Shown: positions 17,629 to 26,034 of the stretch, piece after piece
Layout: each line of letters begins with the position of its first letter
How positions within the stretch are numbered: position 1 is the stretch's first letter
Assembly (NCBI RefSeq): GCF_013415905.1
Contig: NZ_CP058909.1
Location: 620,001 to 684,000, forward strand
Direction of reading: 5' to 3'
Length of the DNA: 64,000 bases
Source: Halosimplex pelagicum
GTDB taxonomy: Archaea > Halobacteriota > Halobacteria > Halobacteriales > Haloarculaceae
Notes under the pieces: model-generated
Seen by the model: the letters and a program-made list of their open reading frames with translations, nothing else
Database searches by the model: none
Told to the model about the DNA's origin: nothing
Program-made: the position numbers and the translations under genes

Positions 17629-17705
17629 CCTGACCGTCCGGCTCGAAGCGACCGAGTCGTCCGGCCTTTTCACCCCTGTTCTGTCGGACGGAGTTTCCCC
17701 ACCGT
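17629..17705 (-). repeat. decayed family 2 element, copy E2
   Basis: On the minus strand it reads AGGGGTGAAAAGGCCGGACGA, then CTCGGTCGCTTCGAGCCGG, which matches the box and hairpin 2 region of copies E4 and E5. Hairpins 1 and 3 are not clear. It lies about 40 bp downstream of the PolD large-subunit gene and on the same strand, as for the intact copies. Confidence 0.5.
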
Positions 17706-17745
17706 GTCGATCGCCCGACGAAACGCACCCGCGAGAACGACGCCC

Positions 17746-20700
17746 TCACATGAAGTCGGCGATGCCGGACTGCTTGTTCGTGTCGTCCTCGAAGACGCGG
17801 TTGATCGACCGTTCGAGGACCTCCAACCGCTGTTTCGTGTAGGTGCGACAGCCGAACTCCTCGGCGACGCGGGTGGCGGTCTCGATGTACTTGTTGACCG
17901 AGCCCTCGTGGACGGTGAGGTTCACGCGACCGCCGCACTCCCGGCAGTCGCCCGACAGCGGCATCCGCCGGTACTTCTCGCCGCAGTCGAGACAGCGCAC
18001 GTCCTGCCGGGAGAACGCGCGGAGGTTCCCGATCAGGTCCGGCAGGAAGTGGTACTCGATGATGCGCTCGGCCACGTCCGTCTCGTCGACCGCCCGGATC
18101 TTCCGCGAGAGGTTCAACTGGGCGTCCATCTTGTCCTCCATCGACCCCAGCGTCTTGTACGCCGACAGATCCGGCCCGGCGGCGATGTTGGTGGTGTCGT
18201 GGGTGTGGTCGAAGCCCGTATACTCCTCGTCGGTCCCCAGCGTCTCCTCCGCGATGGTCATCACGTCCTCCACGTCCTCCGGGTCGGCGAGTTCGCGGGT
18301 CGCCTCGTAGAACTCCTTGGGGTACTCCCGCATGATGTCGACGTTGTGCGCCTCGTCGTCGATCTCGGCGGGGTCGATCCGCGAGGACATGACGAGCGGG
18401 GCGTCCATCTGCCCGCCGCGCTGGTCCGGGAGGAACTGCTTCGAGAAGTTGAGCAGCCCGTCCATCAGAAGCATCACACAGTCTTCGTCGCCGTCACATT
18501 GCTTTGCCGACAGGTCTTCGGCGATGAGCGAGTGGGTCTCGGCGACGGTGAGACAGTACACGTGGTCGACGTCCGACTCGGTGTAGGAGACCGACTGCAC
18601 CGGATCGAGGTGGTATCCGTCCGAACCACCGTCGAAGACGTAGGCGTGACGTCCGGTGGACTTCCGCCCGTCGACCTGTCGGCGCAGCCGGTCGTCCTTC
18701 TCGGTGAGGTGGAACCCGACGCGGTCGGCGAACCGGACGGCGTCGTCCCGAGAGACGTGAAGTTCGTAGCTGTGACGTGAGAGCGCATCGCCGTCCTCGT
18801 CGTAGAAGTCCGGGAACGCGTCCGAAAGTGCCACCGGCTCCGTGTGATTCACCGTCGCGGTGATACCCAGCCGAGTCAGCAGTGCGAGCACGTCGGACTT
18901 GAGTTCCGGACTCACCGTCGTCGCCGAGACGCGAGGCGCTTGGTCGTCTGCGGTGCCATCACCGCTGAAGTACCCGGCGAGATAGGCGCCGACGATCCGG
19001 TCGGGCGCGTCGAAGATGCACTGCGGGACTCGCTTGGTGTGAGCGAAGACGCCCGCATCCAGCACCGTGTCGAAGAATCCGCGGAGCAATCTGCCCGAGG
19101 CCGTGACCTTCGCGTGATTCTCGACGTACGGGTCGGCGCCGAACTCCTCGGTCAACACGTCGAGGAAGAACTGTCGGGCTTCCTCGTCCGTGCCGCAGAC
19201 CGTCGTCTGATGGATCGTCCCCTTCGGAGTATCCTGGGCCCGGGCGAATCCCTCGGCGGCGTAGTAGCCGAGCAGCGTCGCGACTCGCTCGTTGAGCGTG
19301 ACGTGCCGGTCGATTTCAGTCCTGTCGTGTTTGACGCCCAGCGTCGCGTCCTCGGGGACGAACGCGAGCAGGTCCTCCGTGGAGTCGAAGAACTCGCTCA
19401 GCAGTGTGACCGGAATACTCTCACGGTAGAGATAGTTACTCAGCGTCTTCTTCGTGAGGCCGAGGTGGTCGGCGGTGCTCTGGAGCGGATAGAAGCGACC
19501 GCCCCATTCGTCGGCGAGCCGGCGTTCGAACCGCTCGTACAGCCGCTCTTTGTCGAGGCCTTTGACCATCAGTCGGTCGTCGTCGACGACATCGGACTCG
19601 ACGAACGCCTCCAGGAGATCGAACCGCTTCGGCTCGTCGGCCGGACCGGTGCTATCGAGATCCTTCGGCGTGACGAGACAGTCGGAGTCGTCGAGTTTCC
19701 CCGCGGGGACGGAGACCATCCGGCCGAGATCCGGTTCGTAGATGTGAACGTCGTGATCCGGCGTCACGGTCAACTCCCGGCCGGATTCGGTACGGACCTC
19801 GACGAGGTGGTCCGGTGCAGGATGCTTGCTGAGCGCCTCGACGGACTGGGTCGACTGCGAACCACCGTTGTCGAACGAGGGGACGGACAGTTCGCCGTCG
19901 AGATGGTCGAGGTCGTCGACGAGCGTTCCGAAGTCGTCGCGCTCGGCACGGTCCGGATCGAGATACCCCTCGACGACCGTCTCGATCGACTCGTGGTTGA
20001 GCGCACCGCCCTCGTCCTCGTACCACACCTTCGTCTCCGGGTGGAAGCAGTTCCTTCTCTTAGCGGCGTGGAAATAGGGGTGAGCGTACCCGACTGCTGC
20101 TGTCGTGAATCCGACAACTCGGCCGACCGTCGCGGCGCTCGTGTGGGGCGCCATCCCGAAGACGAGCTCCCCCACGAGGTCGTCGCGCTCCTCCAGATTG
20201 TAGAACGGTTCGAGGCCGTAGTACGACTCCAGGAGGTCGTCGACGAAGTCGGCGGTCTTGAGCATGTGCTCGGCGGCGCCCTCCGAGAGCACCACGTCCT
20301 GGACGTTGAGTTCGACCAGCTGATCGTCGTGCTGGAGCGGCTGGCCGTGGATGTCCTCCTCGTAGCCCAGCGCCCGGAACGCCTCGGCGGTCACGTCGAG
20401 TTCGGACGGGCGCACCGCGGTGACGGGCAGGTCGGTCATGTCGTAGCGGACGGTGCCGTCCTTGAACGCCGAGACGCCGTGTTTCGCCCGGAGGACCCCC
20501 TTCTCCATGGGCTCGGGCGTCTTCTGCTCGGAGGAGAGCCCCTTCACCGCCTTGAGCGCGTCGTAGGCGGTGGGGCGTTCGTTGAGGTTCGCGAGTGCGG
20601 ATTTGAACTCCGAGTTGATGTCGACGACCGTCGTCTGGGTGGGTCGGGCGAGCGTCTCGCAGCGGCTACACTCCGCGCGGCCGGACTCGTCGGGTTCGAC

Positions 20701-23001
20701 CTCGTGGTCGCAGTCCGGACAGACGTAGACGGCCTCGCAGACGCCGCCGCAGTCGGGACAGCGGGGTTTGTACGTGCGCTCGCCGCAGTCGGTACACTCC
20801 TGGCGGCCGACTTCGAGTTCGACCTTCCCCTGGCTGTCGTCGTAGCTGTCGCCGGCGACGGCGGCGTCCCCGACCTTCCGCTGGGAGCCGCCGGCCTCGC
20901 CGATGGGGAACAGGGTGTGGACCGCCGGCGAGAGGTCGCGCTTCTCCGACTTCTCCGGGCGGCCCATCCGGTTGCCGATGCGGGTGGGCGCCCGTTCGCG
21001 GACCGGGAACGGGGCGATCTCGTTGACCGCCTCGACGGCGTTGGCGCCGTCCTCCGTGGAGGCGGCCGACGACGCCAGCTGCGCGTCGCTGGCTTCGCCG
21101 CCGCCGTAGGCTCGCGCGCGGTCGGAGAGGTCGTCGGGCGCCCAGTCGCGTTCGAGCGAGTCGGAAAAGCCGAGCGTCCGCACGAGCGGGCGCCAGTCCG
21201 GGACCACGAGCGTGTCCTCGGTCTGGGTGTGCTCGACGAGGAGGTGTTCGACGGCCTCGCGGACCGCCTCCGAGCGTGGGAGCACGAGGTCGCCCGCCGC
21301 CGCGGCGCCCGCGTCGCGGTCGTGGCCGTCCGTGGCGGCGTCGTGCTGGGTCTCGGCCGTGCCGTCGCTGCCGTCCTCACCGTCGCCGTCGTCCGGGTCC
21401 CGCACGACGGCGCCGTCCGTCTGGGCGATGCGCCCCTGGTCGACGGCGTCGGCGAGCGCGCACACCTCGTCAACCGACAGGTCGTGCCAGCAGTAGGTGT
21501 ACTTGGGGTGGAGCGGCGCGTCGTAGTCGTCGGCCCACGCCAGGGCCTCCTCGGCGCTGGGATCGGAGAGGTCCACGTCGAGCGAGTCGCGCATCGCCTG
21601 CACGTCGGCGCCGGCGTCGTCGAACTCCTGGGCCCACCACTCGACGGTGTAGGAGGCGGGCGCGAGCGGGTGGTTGTTCTCGACGAACTCGCCGTAGTTG
21701 ACGAGGTACTCGCCCAGGTCGATCACCTTCTCGACGCCGTTTCGCACCGCCAGGGCCTCCTCGGGGTCGTCGATGCGCCGGACCTCACCGTTGGCGAGTC
21801 GGACCGTCGGTCCCTCGATGGTGTCGACGGGGACGACGCCGGCCGCCTTGCCGGGCCGTTCGGTCTTGATCTGGGTCCCAGTGGCGAGGAAGTCGTCGAC
21901 GAGGTGCATCGTCGCCGGGTGGACGCCCGCGGTCGCGTTGCCGTGGTTGCGCGCCCGGCCGTAGCGCAGGCGAAAGCCCCCGGCCTCGCTCGGGTGGGAG
22001 AAGACCGGACGGCCGGCGATGAGGTCCCGGAGGAACTTCTTCGAGGGGTCCAGCCGGGGCGGTCCCGCGGGCTCGTCGCCCGCTTCGTCCCCGTCGCCGT
22101 CGGCCGCCTCCTCGGTCTCGTCGTCCTCGCCGTCCTCCGCCTCGTCCCCGTCGCCGTCGTCACCTATGGTGCCGTCGATGAGGTCCTGCAGCCACGGCCA
22201 GTCGACCTCGTCCAAGTTGCGGGTGTAGCGCTGGATCTTCGGGGCCTTCAGCGCGATCCCCTCGGCCATGACGAGACACATCCCCCCGCGGGCGGAGTTG
22301 GAGTCGATCCGTTCCAGATCCCGGTAGCCCGACACCTCCTCGTCGCCGGTGGCCTCCCCGTCGAGCATGATCGGCATGTGCTCGGCGATGAACTTGCTCT
22401 CCTTCTCCTTGGGGGAGTACTGCAGCCCGGTCTCCTTGTCGTAGAGGTCGATCTCCTCGGCGTAGCGACCGATCTCGTCGTCGCGTGCCTTGTACTGGTC
22501 GATGCCGAGCATCGCGCGGGCGTAGTCGGCGACCAGCACCGAGAGCGCCTGGGCGGTCCCGCCGGCCGAGCGGATCGGACCGGCGTAGTAGACGTTGACG
22601 AACTCCGTGCCGTCGTCGTTCTCCAGGATCTCGACGCGGTCGATCCCCTCGATGGGCGCGGCGACGACGCCCTCGGTCAGCAGCGCGACCGCCGTTCGAA
22701 CGGCGCCTTCGATCTTGCCCGCTCGGGAGTCGTAGTCGCCCACGTCACCGTCGACGAAGTCCGAGACGAGTTCGAGCGCGGCCTCCTCCCTGCTCATCTC
22801 GCCCTCTAGCTCGCGGACGCGCTCGGCGACGCCGTCGATGCCGAGGATGTTCTCGACGCGGTCGGCCATGTCCCGGGCGACGGGGATCTCCACCTCGTCG
22901 GCGGGGTCGCCGCCCACCTCGCGGGCGCGCTCGGCCACGTCGAAGGCCTCGTCGAGTCCCGACTCCAGTCGTTCGAAGTAGCGTTGGTCCTCCGGTTTCA
23001 T
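17746..23001 (-). CDS. polC: DNA polymerase D large subunit (DP2), intein-containing
   Basis: 1751 residues: a 1234-residue polymerase split by a 517-residue intein (residues 985-1501). It is the catalytic subunit of the archaeal replicative family D polymerase. Visible features are the N-terminal EYF..LESGLDEAF start, an acidic insertion near residues 275-315, a Cys-rich zinc module at about 725-790 (CTDCGERTYKPRC, CPDCDHE, CSRCE), the catalytic DGDEDCVMLLMDGLLNF right after the intein, a second zinc module near 1668 (CLDCGEKY, CRECGG) and a C-terminal QSGIADFM (1744-1751) that fits a PCNA-binding PIP box. The small subunit gene is not in this window. Confidence 0.97.
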   Translation of the reverse strand: MKPEDQRYFERLESGLDEAFDVAERAREVGGDPADEVEIPVARDMADRVENILGIDGVAERVRELEGEMSREEAALELVSDFVDGDVGDYDSRAGKIEGAVRTAVALLTEGVVAAPIEGIDRVEILENDDGTEFVNVYYAGPIRSAGGTAQALSVLVADYARAMLGIDQYKARDDEIGRYAEEIDLYDKETGLQYSPKEKESKFIAEHMPIMLDGEATGDEEVSGYRDLERIDSNSARGGMCLVMAEGIALKAPKIQRYTRNLDEVDWPWLQDLIDGTIGDDGDGDEAEDGEDDETEEAADGDGDEAGDEPAGPPRLDPSKKFLRDLIAGRPVFSHPSEAGGFRLRYGRARNHGNATAGVHPATMHLVDDFLATGTQIKTERPGKAAGVVPVDTIEGPTVRLANGEVRRIDDPEEALAVRNGVEKVIDLGEYLVNYGEFVENNHPLAPASYTVEWWAQEFDDAGADVQAMRDSLDVDLSDPSAEEALAWADDYDAPLHPKYTYCWHDLSVDEVCALADAVDQGRIAQTDGAVVRDPDDGDGEDGSDGTAETQHDAATDGHDRDAGAAAAGDLVLPRSEAVREAVEHLLVEHTQTEDTLVVPDWRPLVRTLGFSDSLERDWAPDDLSDRARAYGGGEASDAQLASSAASTEDGANAVEAVNEIAPFPVRERAPTRIGNRMGRPEKSEKRDLSPAVHTLFPIGEAGGSQRKVGDAAVAGDSYDDSQGKVELEVGRQECTDCGERTYKPRCPDCGGVCEAVYVCPDCDHEVEPDESGRAECSRCETLARPTQTTVVDINSEFKSALANLNERPTAYDALKAVKGLSSEQKTPEPMEKGVLRAKHGVSAFKDGTVRYDMTDLPVTAVRPSELDVTAEAFRALGYEEDIHGQPLQHDDQLVELNVQDVVLSEGAAEHMLKTADFVDDLLESYYGLEPFYNLEERDDLVGELVFGMAPHTSAATVGRVVGFTTAAVGYAHPYFHAAKRRNCFHPETKVWYEDEGGALNHESIETVVEGYLDPDRAERDDFGTLVDDLDHLDGELSVPSFDNGGSQSTQSVEALSKHPAPDHLVEVRTESGRELTVTPDHDVHIYEPDLGRMVSVPAGKLDDSDCLVTPKDLDSTGPADEPKRFDLLEAFVESDVVDDDRLMVKGLDKERLYERFERRLADEWGGRFYPLQSTADHLGLTKKTLSNYLYRESIPVTLLSEFFDSTEDLLAFVPEDATLGVKHDRTEIDRHVTLNERVATLLGYYAAEGFARAQDTPKGTIHQTTVCGTDEEARQFFLDVLTEEFGADPYVENHAKVTASGRLLRGFFDTVLDAGVFAHTKRVPQCIFDAPDRIVGAYLAGYFSGDGTADDQAPRVSATTVSPELKSDVLALLTRLGITATVNHTEPVALSDAFPDFYDEDGDALSRHSYELHVSRDDAVRFADRVGFHLTEKDDRLRRQVDGRKSTGRHAYVFDGGSDGYHLDPVQSVSYTESDVDHVYCLTVAETHSLIAEDLSAKQCDGDEDCVMLLMDGLLNFSKQFLPDQRGGQMDAPLVMSSRIDPAEIDDEAHNVDIMREYPKEFYEATRELADPEDVEDVMTIAEETLGTDEEYTGFDHTHDTTNIAAGPDLSAYKTLGSMEDKMDAQLNLSRKIRAVDETDVAERIIEYHFLPDLIGNLRAFSRQDVRCLDCGEKYRRMPLSGDCRECGGRVNLTVHEGSVNKYIETATRVAEEFGCRTYTKQRLEVLERSINRVFEDDTNKQSGIADFM
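18499..20049 (-). other. PolD large-subunit intein with LAGLIDADG endonuclease
   Basis: Encodes residues 985-1501 of the precursor. The N-terminal block A is CFHPETKVW with Cys1, and block B is LTVTPDHDVHI. Two dodecapeptides mark a DOD homing endonuclease: LLGYYAAEG (about residue 1244) and YLAGYFSGDG (about 1339). The C terminus is SLIAEDLSAKQ followed by +1 Cys, so the last intein residue is Gln, not the usual Asn. A Gln end is known for PolII inteins at this site in Pyrococcus and still splices. The insertion interrupts KRRN/CDGDED, the polymerase metal-binding motif, so splicing is required for activity. Confidence 0.93.
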
Positions 23002-23050
23002 CGTCGCGTCCCTCCGTTCATCGTTCCTCGTTCATCGTGTCTCGCCCGCC

Positions 23051-23473
23051 TCACAGCGGCCACAGGTCCAGCGCGGTCTCCTCGTCGTACTCCCGGTCCA
23101 GCTCCGCGTCGAACTCGCGGACGTACAGCTCGCCCGCGAAGACGGTCGCGCTGTCGAGGTGGCCCGCCAGCGTCGTCCCGTCCGCCCGCGAGAGGACGGC
23201 GTGGGTGTGGGCGAACGGCTCGCCGTCCAGCTCGGAGACGTTGCCGACGCAGGCGGCCATCTCCAGCGGCTCGTCGAAGGTCTCCGGGTAGTACTCCTCG
23301 TCGTCCTGGTCGTAGTACAGGATCTCGGCGTCCTGCACGGCGCCGAGACCGAAGAAGAAGGCCGCGTCGACGCCCTCGTCGGCGGCGAAGGCCTCGATCT
23401 GGGCTCGCCAGTCGCCCCCGTGGTCCAGGCGGGCGACGAACTCGCGGGCGCCCTCGACTTCCAGATAATCCAT
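23051..23473 (-). CDS. PPC (DUF296) domain DNA-binding protein
   Basis: 140 residues from MDYLEVEGAREFVARLDHGGDW. It fits the PPC/DUF296 fold: FVARLDHGGDWRAQIEAFAADEGVDAAFFFGLGAVQDAEI, then HTHAVLSRADGTTLAGHL, a His pair that often binds a metal, and AGELYVREFD. Free-standing archaeal and bacterial PPC proteins are predicted DNA-binding trimers. The gene lies about 50 bp downstream of the PolD start side on the same strand, so it is upstream of polC in transcription order, possibly co-transcribed. Confidence 0.88.
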   Translation of the reverse strand: MDYLEVEGAREFVARLDHGGDWRAQIEAFAADEGVDAAFFFGLGAVQDAEILYYDQDDEEYYPETFDEPLEMAACVGNVSELDGEPFAHTHAVLSRADGTTLAGHLDSATVFAGELYVREFDAELDREYDEETALDLWPL

Positions 23474-23614
23474 ACCCACACCAGCGAGTGGCTCGACAAA
23501 AAACGTTCCGAGCGGCGCCGCGCCCGCGCCCGCCGTCGACCGGGGTCGCGACGAACGGAGACAGCCCTTCCCCCACCGCCGGGCTTGAAGACGGCGGGGT
23601 TCGAACGGGACGCC

Positions 23615-24397
23615 ATGGATCTCGACCTGACAGGCCAGACCGCACTGGTGACCGGCGGCGGCCGCGGCAACGGCCGCGCGATCGCCCTCGAACTCGCCGA
23701 GCACGGCGCCGACGTGATCGTCAACGACCTCGACGAGGACGTGGCGAAAGACACCGCGGCGACCATCCGCGACCGCGACGACGACAGCGACGCCGTCGGC
23801 GTCGCCGCCGACGTGACCGACGAGGCCGAAGTGCAGGCGATGGTCGAACACGGCGTCGAGGAACTCGGGAGCGTGGACATCCTCGTCAACAACGCCGGCG
23901 TCGGCAACGCCGGGCCGTTCCTCGACGAGGATTACGACGACGACTTCCGGCTGAACATCGAGGTGCATCTGTTCGGCTCGATCAACTGCACGCGCGCCGT
24001 CGTCGACGGCATGGTCGAGGACGGCTACGGCAAGATCATCAACATCACGTCGATCCACACCAAGAACGCCGTCGGACAGTCCCCGCAGTACGACGTGGGC
24101 AAGTGGAGCCTCCTCGGCCTCACCAAGAGCCTCGCGCTCGAACTCGGCCACGAGGGTATCAGGGTGAACGCCGTCGCCCCCGGCTGGGTGAACACCCGCA
24201 TGACCGAGGGGTTCTCCGAGGCCGTCACCGAGCAGATCCAGGATCTGAACCCCCTGGGCCAGTTCGCCGAACCCGAGGACATCGCCAACGGCGTGACCTT
24301 CCTCGCCTCGCCCGCCGCCGACTACGTCAACGGCCACGAACTCCGCGTCGACGGCGGCCAGGTCCCCATCCCCGACTGGCGGCTGGACAACCGATAG
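23615..24397 (+). CDS. short-chain dehydrogenase/reductase (SDR)
   Basis: 260 residues. Classical SDR: the NAD(P)-binding motif TGGGRGNGRAIA (residues 13-24), NNAG (VDILVNNAGVGNAG, near 90), the catalytic Ser in INITSIHTKN and Tyr-x3-Lys in QYDVGKWSLLG (about 158-162), then VNAVAPGWVNTRM and the C-terminal VDGGQVPIPDWRL. Asp after the glycine motif region (VNDLDED) suggests NAD(H) rather than NADP(H). The substrate is unknown. It is divergent from the PPC gene, and its stop faces family 1 copy C. Confidence 0.93.
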   Translation: MDLDLTGQTALVTGGGRGNGRAIALELAEHGADVIVNDLDEDVAKDTAATIRDRDDDSDAVGVAADVTDEAEVQAMVEHGVEELGSVDILVNNAGVGNAGPFLDEDYDDDFRLNIEVHLFGSINCTRAVVDGMVEDGYGKIINITSIHTKNAVGQSPQYDVGKWSLLGLTKSLALELGHEGIRVNAVAPGWVNTRMTEGFSEAVTEQIQDLNPLGQFAEPEDIANGVTFLASPAADYVNGHELRVDGGQVPIPDWRLDNR

Positions 24398-24426
24398 GGC
24401 GGGAATCGACCACCGACTCTTGAACC

Positions 24427-24694
24427 GGCGCGCGCTGTCGAGCGTGCCCGCCTCGTGGCGGGCCGCTCGAAACAGTCGCGCGAGGGATTCGCGACTCGTG
24501 TGTCGCGAATCGGCTGGGGAGGCTCGTGGCCGTCTGCGGTTGCTGTGCGGGGCGGTGCGGTTGCTGTCCCTGGCGGACTGAAAGGGCGAGGCGCGCTCGC
24601 GTCGATAGTCGCCTGAGCGGGCACTATCCGCGCGGGCCGTGCGGAGAGCGCGGATATCCCGCTCAGCGACCGCGAGCGCGTCGAGGGCTTTCAA
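24427..24694 (-). repeat. family 1 structured intergenic element, copy C
   Basis: The reverse orientation of copies A and B. On the minus strand GTCGCTGAGCGGG pairs with CCCGCTCAGGCGAC around TATCCGCGC / GCGCGGATA. CGCGCTCGCG pairs perfectly with CGCGAGCGCG. GATTCGCGAC / GTCGCGAATC and the 3' hairpin are as in copy B. A decayed extra head unit (GAGCGGGTCGAGGGCGTTCG) lies at about 24731-24750. The element is 3' of xdhC on the same strand, inside the convergent gap 24398-24807, which contains nothing else I recognise. Confidence 0.8.
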
Positions 24695-24807
24695 CGCCTG
24701 TTGTCTCCCGCAGTCGGTATCACTCCTAACGAGCGGGTCGAGGGCGTTCGACGCTCTCCAGCGAATCCAGTCGAGCCACCCACTACGAGACACGAATCCA
24801 TAGCCAC

Positions 24808-26034
24808 TCAGGCGTCTCGCGAGTGAATCGGTCCGTCACCCGCACGAAGATGCCCGCCAGAGCGACCGTTCCGGACCGCGAGCACCTCCGCGACGACGCT
24901 GTGGGCGACCTGCGCGGGGCTTCCCCCGCCCAAGTCCAGGCCGACCGGGGCGTAGATCCGGTCGCGGTCCCGTTCGTCCAGTTCGACGCCGTCGTCGGCC
25001 AGCGCCGCGCGCAGCCGGTCGAAGCGCTCGGCCGGCCCGAGCACGCCGATGTAGCCGACGGGCGTATCCAGTAGCTCCCCGAACGCCACGCGGTCGTCGA
25101 CGAAGTTGTGCGTCATCAGCACGACCGAATCCTCGGGTCCGAAGTCGACGGCCCCGCGCAGGTCCCGCGGCGAGGTCGCGACCACTCGGTCGGCCCGCGG
25201 GAAGCGATCGCTCGTCGCGCGACCGCCGCGGAAGCCGACGACGGTGACCCGAAAGCCCGCCGACCGCGCCGACTCGACGACCGGCCGAACGTCCGCGTTG
25301 CTCCCGACGACCACGAGCCGCGGCGCCGGCGCCAGGCGCTCGACGAACAGCCGAACCGTTCCGCCCCCCGTTTCGGCTCGAACCGAACGGGTTCCGTCCA
25401 CGTCGTCGGGGACCGCCGCGACGACCGCCGGCGGGAGCGAGCCGGCGGCGTCGCTCTCGCCGTCCCCGCGCTCGCCGTCCGACCCGCTCGCGCCGTCCGC
25501 TCCCACCGCCCCGCCCTCGATCCACCGGTCGCCCACCGCGACGCGGTCGTCCTCGCTCTCGACGGCGACCGCGGTGGTCCGCCCCCCGTCCAGTTCGTCG
25601 GCGGTCGCGACGAGCGGCCGGTGACGCTCCCCGAGCGGTTCGAGCAACAGGTCGACGACGCCGTCGCAGCCGACACCGAGACCCCACGTCTCGTCCGACC
25701 GGAGGTCGAACCGCTCGACGCGGGCCGACCCGTCGGCCAGCACGTCGCTCGCCAGGTCGACCACCGAGTCGGCGAGGCAGCCGGCGGTCACCGAGCCCGC
25801 ACCGGTCGAGTCCGGGTCGGACTCCGCTCCGGCGTGGGTCCCCGACTCGCCACCGGCCGCTCCACCGTCGGGGGCGACGACCATCTTCGCGCCCGGCCGC
25901 CGGTAGGCTCGGCCGTCGACGGCGACGACCGTCGCCAGGACCGCCGGCTCGCCCGAATCGAGATACTCCCGTGCGGTCGCGCGGACCGCGGGCTCGGGCG
26001 CCGACCAGTCCGACTGGACCCGGTCCCCGGTCAT
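24808..26034 (-). CDS. XdhC/CoxI-family molybdoenzyme maturation protein
   Basis: 408 residues. The XdhC/CoxI N-terminal domain (EPAVLATVVAVDGRAYRRPGAKM, then SVTAGCLADSVVDLASDVL with the typical GCL motif and GVGCDGVVDLLLEPL) is followed by a Rossmann-type C-terminal domain (RLVVVGSNADVRPVVESARSAGFRVTVVGF, then VLMTHNFVDDRVAF and GYIGVLGP). It helps mature and insert the molybdenum cofactor into xanthine/CO-dehydrogenase-type enzymes. Its ATG overlaps the stop of the FAD-subunit gene (ATGA), so the two are translationally coupled. An acidic spacer of about 50 residues separates the domains. Confidence 0.9.
   Translation of the reverse strand: MTGDRVQSDWSAPEPAVRATAREYLDSGEPAVLATVVAVDGRAYRRPGAKMVVAPDGGAAGGESGTHAGAESDPDSTGAGSVTAGCLADSVVDLASDVLADGSARVERFDLRSDETWGLGVGCDGVVDLLLEPLGERHRPLVATADELDGGRTTAVAVESEDDRVAVGDRWIEGGAVGADGASGSDGERGDGESDAAGSLPPAVVAAVPDDVDGTRSVRAETGGGTVRLFVERLAPAPRLVVVGSNADVRPVVESARSAGFRVTVVGFRGGRATSDRFPRADRVVATSPRDLRGAVDFGPEDSVVLMTHNFVDDRVAFGELLDTPVGYIGVLGPAERFDRLRAALADDGVELDERDRDRIYAPVGLDLGGGSPAQVAHSVVAEVLAVRNGRSGGHLRAGDGPIHSRDA

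Noticed and set aside
18844..22809. A 1321-codon open frame antisense to the PolD large-subunit gene
   Set aside because: It mirrors the PolD codons in a G+C-rich genome where antisense frames stay open. The product shows no domain, whereas the minus strand encodes a clear polymerase.
3708..24694. Family 1 copies as insertion sequences or transposase remnants
   Set aside because: No transposase frame, no terminal inverted repeats of the usual kind and no obvious target duplications. Non-autonomous mobility remains possible.
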